From Pieris napi (lineage: Eukaryota; Arthropoda; Insecta; Lepidoptera; Pieridae), in assembly GCF_905475465.1 (NCBI RefSeq), contig NC_062239.1, positions 5,332,001-5,396,000 of the forward strand: DNA of 64,000 bases. Direction: 5' to 3'. Shown one piece after another: positions 22,589 to 33,660 of the stretch (the stretch's first letter is position 1; each line of letters begins with the position of its first letter). The translations under genes and the position numbers were made by a program. The notes beneath the pieces are model-generated. The model did no database searches. It was not told the origin of the DNA and saw only the letters and a list, made by a program, of their open reading frames with translations.

Positions 22589-23768
22589 ATAATCTTAAAT
22601 TTTTATAAAGCCAGACTACTGAAATATTAATTTCACTCTCTTTTTACGACCGTTGTAAGGTCAACAAAATTCTAAAAACGAAGTACTGCATAAAATTTTA
22701 ATATTTGTCTTGTCTATTTTCTTACTGAATATAATCCTCACCCAAGAAATGCATTCATTTCTTATTTACGATAGTGTTTTAGTGGCGTGAACCAAGCTCA
22801 GTTTAATGTAGGTTTTGAATCAGAAAATGTTTTCGCACGTTTCATTTCACGCTGACATCTAGTTTAATTATGCTTTGATGCAATAATAACTGCTTCTACT
22901 CCTGTAGTTATTATATAGTATATTATTTAAGAAACTAGTTACTCGCCCTTTCACAGGTTGCTGTGAACACTGTAAATCTTAATAAGTTATCTTAAGTGCT
23001 TGTGAAAATCCGTGCAGAAGTTTTTTAGTTTACCGCGAACAGATAGACAGACTGATGCGGTAGAGAACGTTATTTTATAATATATAAATATAGTGATATG
23101 TTAATTAATATCTTATGATATTCCTTAAAAAACTTACGGTTAACATACTATAAAACGTTATATAAATAAATAAATATTAGGGAAAAAATGTCATAAATTA
23201 AACATGACCAAATGGCCAATGATATATAAAATGGGTATTTTGTGTCTCACGTTGCGTCAACTTATAAACTTCACCGTAATAAACGCCAATAAAAGGAAAG
23301 TATTTAAAATCAAAATTTATTTATTCATATTACCATATACATGTCAATATTAAAAAAGGAAGGTCTCCGTTAAGATCCATACCAGTTCTCAAAGGGCGTA
23401 GAGCGGGCGAAAAGCATCTTCGACATTCTTTTTAATCGCCTAGTATTTGGTTAACAAGTAGAATAAAAAGAATTTAATTAGTGGTCCACGTTTTGCAAAA
23501 TCTTCGATAAGATGCGTGAAAATACGCTATAGATATCACACGGAACCTTGTCTTCTGATTTATTCAATCGATAATCCAAATTCGTCCCGAAGTCCTCTTA
23601 AAACTTGGCTACGTGAACGAAATAAAATCATTTTCGGCTAAGTGATATTTCGTATAAAGTTTAAGGGAAATTCGCATCATAAAGTCATTAATAAGCAGCG
23701 AAGTTTACATTGATACCACAGATATCACATTCGAGTTTGTCGTGTAATTTAGTCAAATCGTAGCGTCT
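22557..23768. other. Noncoding stretch with an old repeat remnant
   Basis: No gene seen. At about 22935-23100 there is a degenerate segment with CTCGCCCTTTCACAGG, ATCCGTGCAGAAGTTTTTTAG and TTACCGCGAACAGATAGACAG. I recognise it as a widespread lepidopteran repeat type but cannot classify it. Confidence 0.45.
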
Positions 23769-23793
23769 AAGTTTGATATTACGTCATAGGCTA

Positions 23794-24028
23794 GTATAGA
23801 TGCGAGTCGACTAAAACGTCACCATATTCTAGAGCTAGAAGACCGGCAGTAACTCTAGACAGAAGATAAGTACATTTTACTTGAAACTGGCATAAAGTTA
23901 AAACTATTGCCATAATATTAAAAAAAAATGAGTAGATGCTTCCAATGGGAAGTCACTCCACGTGACAGCACCACAGACAAAATTCGCTCATAGCCTTAGG
24001 GCTGATTGCAAATAACCGCAGAAAAAAA
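23794..24028 (+). mobile_element. Polyadenylated insert of unknown origin between long direct repeats
   Basis: About 235 bp ending in GCAGAAAAAAAA. It is flanked by 25-bp imperfect direct repeats (23769-23793 and 24029-24053, two mismatches) with the core TATTACGTCATAGGCTA. The form is that of a retroposed cDNA with its target-site duplication. I do not recognise the inserted sequence, and it has no visible Pol III boxes. An alternative is a simple local duplication with an A-run. Confidence 0.6.
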
Positions 24029-24053
24029 AAGTTTATTATTACGTCATAGGCTA

Positions 24054-25180
24054 TTTGACAGTCTGAAAAATAAAGTGTTATTGAGAGTAATGAATACAAA
24101 ATATCACTATTAAGTTAAAGTAACGTGTAAATAATCATAAATTTATCGAATATTCCATTGAAAATATAGATTGTTTATCTTCCTTCTGATCCGTAACACA
24201 AAACGGGCATAGATTAGCCCAATCGTCGAAGACAGATCTCTGTAAATAATATATATTCGCCTATCAAATCCTACGTATCTTTGAGTTTAATGACATCAAA
24301 GACTGTCTTTGATAGAAACATAATATCTGTGTGTTTGTATCATTTAACAAAGATAATAATATGAATGATAAATATACATGGAACACGGTACGTCGTAGGG
24401 GCATGAGCGACGCCATCTTGCATTGGGAAGCGGTTTGGCGGGTTCTTGAAATAATGAATGTTTAATTAAACATTTGAAAACAGAAATAAAAATCATAACT
24501 TTCGTAGGTTCTATAGTCATTAATAAATATTTGTAATGGTGTTTAAAATCTTGTCCAATTAAGATAAAATATTTAAAGAACTAATATTGGCATTAATTAC
24601 AGTTGTTTTTTTAAAGTAGGTTTACATTATGTTGTAACTGTAGCTTCGTGAATCGATTTTCACAGACACACAGCAGCCTTGTTATATGAACTGTATCTAA
24701 TCTTAACAATCGCTGAGTTGCGTACATGCATTTACAAATAAAGTACAAAATATAACATATATATGTACTCCTTTCACCCGCTCAAATATTCCAGCGTTAA
24801 TATTTTTTATTTTCTCTTACGAGAAAATATGAAGAAATCTGAAGGATCTCCCACGAGGTTGCGGAAGATACAAGCTAAGATTTTTTATACACACACAATT
24901 TCCATTTACGATAACATGTATAAAATGTCTCATACATAACGACCTACTAACAAGGTAAGCTTATTTACTGTATACTCTTGTTAGTTCAAGAAAAATGGAT
25001 TATTATAAGGTGCTGTGAATATTTATAGATGTTAGGCGGAATCAAAAATTTAGGTCGACATATTGTTTATATAATTTATTCCTGTATTCACAAAACTGTT
25101 ATTTTAATGCTAAGTACTCGTAGATACTTAATTATTAGCATCTTATTCATAAACGATTGCGCCTCCATAAATGGCGCAAT
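24054..25180. other. Noncoding stretch
   Basis: No gene or recognisable repeat. An 8-bp inverted pair (ATTGCGCC..GGCGCAAT) lies near 25157-25180. Confidence 0.5.
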
Positions 25181-25285
25181 GTAAAATTAGAAGCATTAAT
25201 ATGTATTTCTTTAATGACGCATCACAAGTGTACATTATGTTACCTACGTGAATAAAAGATTTTTTGAATTTGAATTACTTTAATA
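25181..25285 (+). repeat. Repeat Y, 3' end fragment
   Basis: Carries TTAGAAGCATTAATATG, TATTTCTTTAATGACG, AAGTGTACATTATGTTACC and a GAATAAAAGATTTTTTG end. It matches the right end of 49088-49430. The upstream part of the family is missing. Confidence 0.75.
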
Positions 25286-25361
25286 GCGATGGCCAATACT
25301 GATGTCTTGTCACGCTTTATATGTAACATAGAGAGAGATAATTAAGTATTTAAAGCTAGCC

Positions 25362-25565
25362 GTGTTGGCCTAGTGGCTTGAGCGTGCGACTTCCATTCTC
25401 GAGGTTGTAAGTTTACACTCTCTCTATGACACATTCTATGTACACAGTTAATACTCATTCGTACTATAACTGAAATATCGTGAGGTAACCAGCATATCTT
25501 AGACCTAAAAAGTAGACGGCGTGTATGTAAGAAGACAGACAGAAAATAAGATCACGTAACAGATC
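25362..25565 (+). mobile_element. SINE-A copy, plus strand
   Basis: The tRNA-like head GCCGTGTTGGCCTAGTGGC at 25364 is followed by GAGCGTGCGACTTCC. The body has ATATCGTGAGG, CTTAGACCTAAAAAGTAGACG and TAACAGATCCAAAA. Box B is degraded (AGGTTGTAAGTTTAC). Confidence 0.75.
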
Positions 25566-26189
25566 CAAAAAACTAAGGACAAGATTAGGCTTGTAAGGGT
25601 ACTGGTTTTTGTTTTATTTGGAGCTAATAGGAAGTTTTTGAATATGGCGTTAAGAACAAATAATATCTATAATTCATTTATGAACTGTATAACTAAAGGT
25701 GTATCATCATAAAATCCCTGGCTAAATAAAAATAAATACTTCTGCTTCGAATCAAGTCTTAAAATATTAGCATTGCGCTTAATACAAGGTAGTAATGATA
25801 GCACTAAAAGATTTAAAAATAATATTGAAATAGTCCGGAAGACAAATTGTAAGAAGTATTGCTACGTCGCAGAAATGAGATCATAGCATACTTCGCAACT
25901 TCAATATGGAAGAATACTGGAGCAACTTCAAAATAATATTTCGCCAAGCGTTTTGCCCACGTTCCCACACTAAAATGCATTAGTACATAGTTTAGTAAAT
26001 TGTTGAATAAAGGCGTGGACTACTCCTTTAAGTTTTGGACAGGGTTGAACAGATTTTAAGTTAGTAAATTGTACACACTTTTAAATAACAATGCTCTGTT
26101 ATCAACTTAAGTAACATATAACTTGTTTGAAATAAGAAAAGTGTAATCTCCATCAAAAATATTCATTCTATTGTCATCGTTTTTTTCCC
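25566..26189. other. Noncoding stretch
   Basis: No gene or recognisable repeat seen. Confidence 0.5.
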
Positions 26190-26518
26190 TTTATGGCTCT
26201 GGCACGGTTTGTGCATTAGCCAGCGTCAAGTATAAGATTTTTATAATTCACACTTGTAATTGCCATTCTCGGCCTAGAACTTATTGCTACGTTCTAAACC
26301 TTCACAGTCTCCTTTCTTAGGTAGCATACTCACTGCTTGCCTTAGAAATTCGACCGTGCCCTCCATATACGGTTTAAGCACTCGCCCGGTACCGCACAAC
26401 CCTTCCAAAGGCCGAGCACAAATTTAAATTAAATTAAAACTTGCCCTCGAACCGGGAATCGAACCCGGTACTCCTCACCTAGTTGCCACTTAATAAGACC
26501 GCTAGGCTATGAGGCCCT
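26190..26518 (-). mobile_element. SINE-C (tRNA-derived)
   Basis: Minus-strand element. The tRNA-like head at 26445-26517 reads GGGCCTCATAGCCTAGCGG, and box B is GGGTTCGATTCCCGG. The body runs through AATTTGTGCTCGGCC, GGTACCGGGCGAGTGC and TTCTAGGCCGAG. The tRNA part alone could suggest a tRNA gene, but its stems do not fold cleanly and the downstream body is typical of a SINE. Only one copy is in this window. Confidence 0.7.
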
Positions 26519-26524
26519 TATTGT

Positions 26525-26566
26525 CAATTTATAATAAATAATTAACGAATTATTTATTATAAATTG
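26525..26566. repeat. Perfect 19-bp inverted repeat with 4-nt loop
   Basis: Arms beginning CAATTTATAATAAATAATT, exact reverse complements, loop AACG. It lies directly beside the SINE-C head. Confidence 0.9.
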
Positions 26567-28111
26567 TTCTTAATAATAAAGAAATGATAAAGATAGCAAA
26601 AACGCTGATTTAAAAGCGCTTTAAAGACATGTTTAACTAAACACCATTATTTTATTTCAAGTTGAAATATTGTTTAATTAAGTTATTGATAATGTTTAAA
26701 ACTAAATCTTTTTAGTCGTACTGAACAACTAACGATAATGAAGGCGTACAATAAAATCTCACACATTTTGTCTTTTGTATAAAAATTTGATGTTTCCATT
26801 CTATTGAAGAAACAAAAATCGAATTATTCATTCCATTTCGTTCAACACTCATTACTCTGCGTTTATTTTTTGAAGAACAATCATACTCCTTACAAAGATC
26901 TCAAGTCTGTTTGACTTTTCAACCAGAAATTTTGCTTCATAGAACGTGAAACGATCTCTAACGTTAAAAGAACTTTTATATCGTACGTTAGTATGGTTTT
27001 CAATATTAGTTCCGCAGAAAAATCGTCAATAATCTTTACAAGGCTTCATTTTGGTCAGGTATCAAACCGTTCAGTTGAAAACTTGTATACGAATTTCGAT
27101 ATTTTAACATCATTCTCATGATGCCATTCTAAACTAAATTGTCAAATCAAATCTGTAAAAAGATAATAGTCCTATAAATTCTTATGTATATTATTTTGTT
27201 GTTAATATTTTTATGAAATATCTCTCGCCATTTTTCATAAAAAAAAAGGAATGTATTTAATATTGCGCTAAGGGTAGCGCAATATTAAATACATTTCAAG
27301 GAATACACTGCACCGCTGCACTAAATTATTTTTACATAAAATTTATTGTACAATATGTAAAATTTCCTGTTACATTTCTCGGAGAAAACTTATTCACGAT
27401 AGCGTGAACGTCTTACTAGAAAATTTGAAACGGGCATCCATCGATATTTAATGGAAGTAATATTTCATTCGATATTTCAGTGATAATAGTATTTAATCGA
27501 GTGTTTAGATGGACCGATTCTCACAGAATCACAATAAGAAGATTCACTGGACGTGCTCCAATGAGATCTGGCATCGAGCCAACAGTCGCCACGAAGTCGA
27601 ATCAGTGCATTGTTAGTTTTCAATTTAATTAATATTTATATGGAAAATTTAGATTTTGTTCTAAAGTACTGTTTTAGTTAGTGAATGTGAAACGGTCTAC
27701 TTGAGAATATTAATTAATTTGATGAAGATAATGTGGTGACTATAAAGACACCCACTAAACACTATATAAAAAAACTACCAAACGAAGCAAACTCGTACTA
27801 CTAAATGCTTCTAATGCACAGGTTAATAAGAGAATGACATTTTAATTTAGCAATTTATACAGCAATAGCTGATATCATAAAACACTGCATTGTACAACAT
27901 ACTATGCGGGCTATTATTTAAAATGATATAGCGATGTTCAATGATTGTCTCAATGATTGATTGGAATTTTCACTCTAAACAATGTTCCGATTCCCATATA
28001 ATGACTAACGACCCCTCCTTTCCATTGCAGTAGAGCTAATATGAAAAAACGTGACATTTAAATCACCAAGTAAACACAGTTTTAGTGCCGATAGTTCAAA
28101 CAATTGCTACC
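26567..28111. other. Noncoding stretch with a perfect palindrome
   Basis: No gene seen. At 27251-27294 there is a perfect 20-bp inverted repeat with a 4-nt loop (arm ATGTATTTAATATTGCGCTA). Confidence 0.6.
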
Positions 28112-28860
28112 TAAGAGGTGGGCGGAAAAGTTCGTAGGCTAACATAGAAAAAAACTTCGGCTTTGAGAGCGATATAACGATTAAAGCGGTCATACAATTT
28201 TTCGATACCATTTTTATAGTATGATTTGTCAAATGTCAATTTGTCAAATATGCCTCAAAATAGGGAAAATAGTCTTTATACCACTGAGCGTTCAAGGCAG
28301 TTTTTGCCGCGCACCACCACTATGTGGAACCAGCTGCCCACTGAAGTATTTCCAAACCAATTCGACTTAGGGTCCTTCAAGAAAAGAGCGTACCAATTCT
28401 TAAAAGGCCGGCAACGCTTCGCGAGCCCTCTGGCATTGAGAATGTCCATGGGCGGCGGTATCACTTAACATCAGGTGAGCCTCCTGCCCGTTTTCCCCCC
28501 GTTCTATCAAAAAAGGGAAATATTTCGGTGACTACCTCTTCATCAACGCAAAATTTTTATCCAGCAAGCATTCTCTTGAGGTCTGGGAACAAGATAAAGT
28601 CGCGTGGTGCCGAAATTTGTAGAATACGGTGGACACAACTCGCCTACGAATAATGAGCTCTCCCAATGTACAAAACTGTTTTCTATAACTATGTGTTTGA
28701 TATTAAAACTATTGGAGTATATGAGATCAATATCTTTTTCACGTATTCAATGTATTATATTGTCGTTCACCGCAATAAGCCACTGTTTATCACCGCCGTA
28801 TAATATCGCTACCGAAGTAGTGACACTGTATTGCTCATAAAATATTTAAGTGGGAGTAGA
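28112..28860 (-). pseudogene. Mariner transposase fossil, C-terminal half
   Basis: Cut-and-paste mariner (Tc1/mariner, DDE/D) remnant on the minus strand. From 28640 downward it reads a degraded form of the conserved PPYS-x-catalytic-Asp-LFP-LK region. It is interrupted at 28284-28506 by a LINE-K tail and resumes with a well-kept YYKNGIEKL..DRFNRYIAL segment (about 28145-28215) close to the terminal inverted repeat GGCGGAAAAGTTCGTAG at about 28122-28138. Frameshifts and stops are present, including in the catalytic block. The N-terminal helix-turn-helix region and the other inverted repeat were not found. The upper limit near 28860 is approximate. Confidence 0.75.
28284..28506 (+). mobile_element. 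LINE-K 3' tail nested in mariner fossil
   Basis: Plus-strand LINE-K end from ACTGAGCG to CCCGTTCTATCAAAAAA. It is close to the full-length copy, but one base missing in the CGCTTCGCGAGCC stretch shifts the reading frame. It lies inside the mariner coding region, so it is younger than the mariner copy. Confidence 0.85.
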
Positions 28861-29640
28861 ATAATTCAAAGCTATTTTATGGGCTTTTATAACAAAGATA
28901 AAGGAATAAAATGTTGTCTGAATCATGATGTTTTGATAGTGTTTTATTTAGACTAAAAACTGTATTAAATTTATCTTTCTAAGGCCGATGGATTGCTGTT
29001 CGTTTTTCTAGCTGAAACTCGAGAATGACGATTTAGCTTATGATCTTGAAATATTTGTGGATGACCAGGAAAGGTTTTAACGATGGGAAACATAAATAAT
29101 AAGTATAGAAAAATACTAAAAATGCCAATTGAAATTTTCTGGTCCTAGACCAGTTTTTATTGGAACTGGGACATATTAGATGTCTTTAGAAATTAAAAAA
29201 AATAACTTGATTGTCAAAGATGCCTGGAGAAATTTGTTTCATATCTCTATTGTTCTATTGTTTCTATTCTCTCTTTGGTCTGTTTTAAAATAAATGTATT
29301 AAGATTTGACACACATTTAAATAGGCTTTACGAAGTTCAGCGGGTCATCTAGTAAAATATAAATGTTTAGTTTAGTAACGCATCTGAGATACAGAGTAAT
29401 TCAGACAGAAGACAAAAGAATTATGACAGATGTAGAAATTTGAAGCCAGAAATTTGGGTTGCAAGGCCACTGTTTTTTGAAAGTTTTAATCAAAACTTAA
29501 AGTCGTAAGGTACCAGTTTTGTAGATTATGATTCCTACAACTGAACACATACTATAGTATTCAACTAAGCACACCACAACACTATGTAAAATCCGATTTA
29601 GTTTGTTAACACAGACATATTTTGGTGCTATGTTTTTATT
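28861..29640. other. Noncoding stretch
   Basis: No gene seen. A Helitron-like 3' end (CAGCGGGTCATCTAG followed by T) is at about 29338-29352, with no clear start. Confidence 0.45.
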
Positions 29641-29649
29641 TACAGTTAT

Positions 29650-29830
29650 TTGGTGAAACGTTGGCACAAGGCTACGCTGTTACCGTGTCCTTTCCCGGGC
29701 GATTGCTGGTGGCGCCGTGGGGTTTTAGTGGGTATGCACAATAGTGAGTCCCACATAACCCTTCCCCACCAGGTCAACCATGTCGCGGGAGGGTATGCGT
29801 AACGCATGTCCCCACGAAAAAAAAAAAATA
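29650..29830 (+). mobile_element. 3' fragment of a second retroposon family
   Basis: GC-rich plus-strand segment sharing GGCGATTG.TGGTGGCGCC, GGGGTTTTAGTGGGTATGC, GTCCCACATAACCCT and a CCCCACGAAAAAAAA tail with the antisense copy at 38785-39190. It has the form of a LINE 3' end or SINE. The class is not recognised with certainty; an R1-like LINE tail is possible. Confidence 0.7.
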
Positions 29831-30715
29831 AGGAAGCAACTCGACAAGAAAAGGTATTTAAATATAGCTTTACTATTTCTGCTGCTGTTCTGCAGGCACG
29901 GCAGGATAAGCCAAGCACATCAGTAAGAATAATTGGCACTTCTATTCTTTAGTAGATTTCTTTAGATTCGAAGTAGTAGGTCACACATTAATCTTCGCTT
30001 CCTTAGTGCCAGCAATCAATGAAGATTGGCAGTTAGCTCTGTAAACCACTCGGACGGCGGTTAATCTATACCACCTAACGCCCTAACTCCTGACATTTCC
30101 GTCTACAAATTAGATTTATGTTGTATGGAATATTCTAATAGGGCTTTCACAGACAATAGTAAAGTCAGGAGCCAAATTTACATTTGGTTCAAACTGGTTG
30201 CACAATGCCATTGACCTTGTTGATAATTAAATTAATTTAATTCAATGCAATGAATTAAATGACTCAAACAACTCGTAACAGACTATTTTAACTCTAAAAC
30301 ATTTGAATATATGAAAATAAGTACTTTCTTTTCACGTATCTATTTTTGTCTTTGTCTATGTTAACTAAAAGCCACCAACAACAGCATATTGGATCAAAAA
30401 GAAATATATTCGTGTATAAAAAATATTATTGAAATCTGATAAAGTGGAGCTTGTTATTATAATCATAGCAAATATCTCATATCCAGGAAAGCGTTACTAT
30501 TGTAGTATGTATTGATATTGCCGAAATCACAAAGGGAATCTGAAAAATACAATATCGTTGACTGAAATCAGTATTTGTGCTTGAACTCTTCATGTAGATT
30601 TTTTGTTTGACTACATCAAACAAACCTTACAAAACATATTAAATTATAACCGATTTTACCAAACAGAGCTGCAGACGATAAGCTTATCTCTCAATCCTGA
30701 TTAAAGTTGCATTCA
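29831..30715. other. Noncoding stretch
   Basis: No gene or recognisable repeat seen. Confidence 0.5.
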
Positions 30716-30900
30716 ACAACAGAGCGTTTTTAACACTTCCTGCCACGCAGCATCTCTTACTAGAACCAGCTGCCAATAGAATAATTTACAAAACCGATAT
30801 GACTAAGTATGGGTCGTCAAGATAAGAGCCTGCGACACACCGGTAAATTTCCCACCGTTGCTGTCGTCCATGGGCGGCAGTTAGCACCGTCTGCTCGTTT
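30716..30900 (+). mobile_element. LINE-K 3' end, old diverged copy
   Basis: Diverged plus-strand LINE-K tail: CAACAGAGCGTTTTTAACAC, ACCAGCTGCCAATAG, TCCATGGGCGGCAG and GTCTGCTCGTTTTCC keep the order of the family. It is much older than the copies at 7383 and 20937. Confidence 0.6.
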
Positions 30901-30990
30901 TCCGGTGTCCCGATAAAGGCAAGCAAATATTTTACTATCTACTGGTGTTCTTTGATCTTCGTGTGCAGTATGAATAGTTTAGATTTTTTT

Positions 30991-31231
30991 TATAGAATGG
31001 GGGGCAAACGGGCAGGAGGCTCACCTGATGTTAAGTGATACTGCCGCCCATGGACACTCTCAATGCCAGAGGGTTCGCGAGTGCATTGCCGGCCTTTTAA
31101 GAATTGGTACGCTCTTTTCTTAAAGGACCCTAAGTCGCATTGGTTCGGAAATACTTCAGTGGGCAGCTGGTTCAGCGGACGTCGAGGTGATACGGGTGGA
31201 ATTTCGTATTCTGCCTCGACGTCCGATGAAA
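30991..31231 (-). mobile_element. LINE-K 3' end with internal deletion
   Basis: Antisense copy from the T-run and TATAGAATGGGGGGC through the conserved 3' block to GGGCAGCTGGTTC. It then jumps across a deletion to the GGACGTCGAGGTGATACGGG block that normally lies about 60 bp further. It ends near 31231. Confidence 0.85.
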
Positions 31232-32079
31232 CTCAGAAAATGACCAAACAAAAATGTGGTGCCCATACCACATTGACAAATGTCAGCGCTGACAGTGCCG
31301 CATTTAGACACTGAATAAACAGCCCAAAATAACCTAAAACATATCAATTAAACCTTCAAAAAAGAATATTGTTTGAATATTGTTTCATTTTATTATTGAA
31401 AAGGTTGTCCCTTTAGCATTATTAGGTTTTATTGAAAAAATATCTTATCTAATAAGAGCCTTTTGTTGGTAATGAATAACATATATCAAATAAGGTCGTT
31501 CGTTGTTCGAGGTCAAAGTACATGCCAAAAATTATCTACAAAACTTAATCACTTAGGGTAGGTATAATACTGTTAACATCTTGCAAAATAAAATATCGAA
31601 TTCGTATATTGAGTTCACAGGTTCGACAGTGAAATGTCCCTAAAAACTAGTTAGAAGTGTTGGGAGAAATTGGCGAGATAAGTTAGCCTGGCGTGTCGCC
31701 AGTGTTTGTAAGAAGTTCTAAACTTCGCGGGCACCTATCTGCCGAGTCGCGTTAAATTCCACTCCTTGCATTACTCGACCACACATACATAATGCATGTC
31801 GCTGCAGTCAAGGAGCAAAGCGTGAAATAGCAAAATACTTAGCGTTTTGGTATTTTTGGCAATCGCGAGGACGGAATATTTCTTATTACAGTCATGCATA
31901 AGATGTTAATATCCTAACGAAAGTTTCTTTATATTAAAGGAATCCCTGAATACGTAATATTGTAAGATATTGTGTTGTGTAAATATATGCGTTATACTTA
32001 CTATACTTAACTGATAACTAGAGCCAAGACGCAATATAAGTACTGAGCATAATGTATTTGAATATGTTTCAGTTTTAAA
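31232..32079. other. Noncoding stretch
   Basis: No gene or recognisable repeat seen. Confidence 0.5.
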
Positions 32080-32635
32080 GTATTTTAGATCACAGCTAAC
32101 AATTCAGAACAAGACTGAAAAGGCGAGGATAATGTCTGGAAATGCTTTTATACCAGTAACTTGGTCATGGGTTGGAAACTGTTCAGTTTCCACACTGTCT
32201 TCAGGCCCGTAGTTACGAGTACTTATTCCTGTGAGACGTGGAAGCTAACGCAGAGAGCTGACTGTTCAATGACATTTCAAAGGAAACTCTTGAGAAGGAT
32301 ATTTAGGCTCGTCAAGAAAAACGATTGAAAATGTCGACTCTTGATGAACCATGAAATAGATGATTGTATAAACCATGAGAGTATAATCAGATAGTCAATT
32401 TCTGTGAAACACAAAGACTCAGTTGTGCAGTCCACTTGGAGCGAATGACTAAATGACTATGGCATCGAAAACCATGACTCAGTGGACGCCACAGGAGAAA
32501 AGGCCAAGATTGCATCAAAGCGGACTTAACGGTGATGGGAAAGTTTATGAACTGGAAGAAAGTCGTGAAAGATCGAGTGGAGTGGAGGACTACTGTGAAG
32601 GAGTCCAAACTCCATAAAGAGTTATAGCACCACTA
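32080..32635 (+). pseudogene. RTE-type LINE C-terminal relic
   Basis: Degenerate plus-strand coding remnant. In shifting frames it reads a CETWKLTQR-like block at about 32235-32265, followed by QRKLLRRIF at about 32278-32303. A region with HDSVDATGEK and a final ..RSPNSIKSY-like end follows, in the order usual at the C-terminus of RTE-clade polyproteins. Several stops and frameshifts are present, and no RT core or 5' part was found. The assignment rests on these short motifs. Confidence 0.55.
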
Positions 32636-33162
32636 TTTTTGTTGTATGTATTTATAATTCACCACTATTACAATTTAGATTCTAAAAGCGTACCCATAAA
32701 TAAAATGTATATTACAATATTTTTACGTGATCATTGTTAACATACGCCGGATAAATGAAATTATGTTAGAGGATTTTAAATAAGCAAACATAAAAAATTT
32801 AATCTATTTGTGTATTCTTTTGAAGTATAAAAACATACAGATAAAATGGGGATGTTTTTTATTCAAATTTAAAATGAACATGTTATTTTAACCGGCACAA
32901 ATATAGTACATATTGAATCTCCTCAAAATTATTAAGATTTTATGCAATAAAATATTAAAACGTAAAATATCATATCATATATTAAAGGATATTAAACTTA
33001 TGGAATTCCGACTTCAACATATACTCGTACTATGGGAATATTCTGCCAAATTACGACTTTTGTACCATTCTCTTTAATTGTATTATATATCTAACAAAGC
33101 ACAAGCATTGCAATATACTTACGTATATTGGGAAAGGAGTGTAACAAGCAGGCAAACTTTAT
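32636..33162. other. Noncoding stretch
   Basis: No gene or recognisable repeat seen. Confidence 0.5.
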
Positions 33163-33400
33163 TCAAAGTGACCCCCGACGTCCATGAACACCTGCAACGC
33201 CGGGGGCTAGCGGGTGAGTTGCCGACGTTTTAGGGAATGGTACGCTCTTTTCTTGATTATTCTTCCCTCTAAGACGGTTCGGAAATACCTTTACTGGCAC
33301 CTGGTTCCACAAAGAGATGGCGCGCGGCAGTAAGTGCCTTAAAAATCGCTGTATTGTATTGTATTGTGGAACGCCAGGCATCGAGGTGCAAAGGATGGAA
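33163..33400 (-). mobile_element. LINE-K-related 3' fragment, different subfamily
   Basis: The minus strand translates as FLRHLLPRAISLWNQVP followed by VKVFPN, clearly related to the FSRQFLPRTTTLWNQLP stretch of LINE-K. The nucleotide sequence and the 3' end (VHGRRGSL) differ. A TATTG microsatellite expansion at about 33353-33367 has been added within it. Confidence 0.7.
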
Positions 33401-33542
33401 TAAATATATCATAAATGCGCTTATCGTAACGCAGCCATCGTTTTGCAGTGAGGCTGAAATAGTGGGAAGTAGCTTGATAATGTTCTCTTACGTTTTCACT
33501 TGAACTGGAATGAAAATCGCTTAGCTTAAAGTAAAAAGTAAA

Positions 33543-33660
33543 AAATCATTTAATCATGGAGGTAACATCATTATGTTACCTCCATGATTAAATGATTTGA
33601 GACAGATTTGATGTACATTTACACTTATGACTCGTCAGTAAAGAAATATCTTAGCTTAAC
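33543..33660 (-). repeat. Repeat Y tail containing a perfect 26-bp palindrome
   Basis: The minus-strand 3' end of repeat Y is interrupted by an inverted duplicate of its own tail. Arms 33543-33568 and 33573-33598 are exact reverse complements with loop CATT. After them the family sequence resumes (CACTTATGACTCGTCAGTAAAG). It looks like a template-switch event within the repeat. Confidence 0.85.

Noticed and set aside
26445..26517. A tRNA-like sequence with a good box B on the minus strand.
   Set aside because: Its acceptor stem does not close well, and the sequence continues into a SINE body with no tRNA 3' end. It is called the head of SINE-C.
28604..28840. A 78-codon plus-strand frame.
   Set aside because: It is antisense to the mariner fossil and has no motif of its own.
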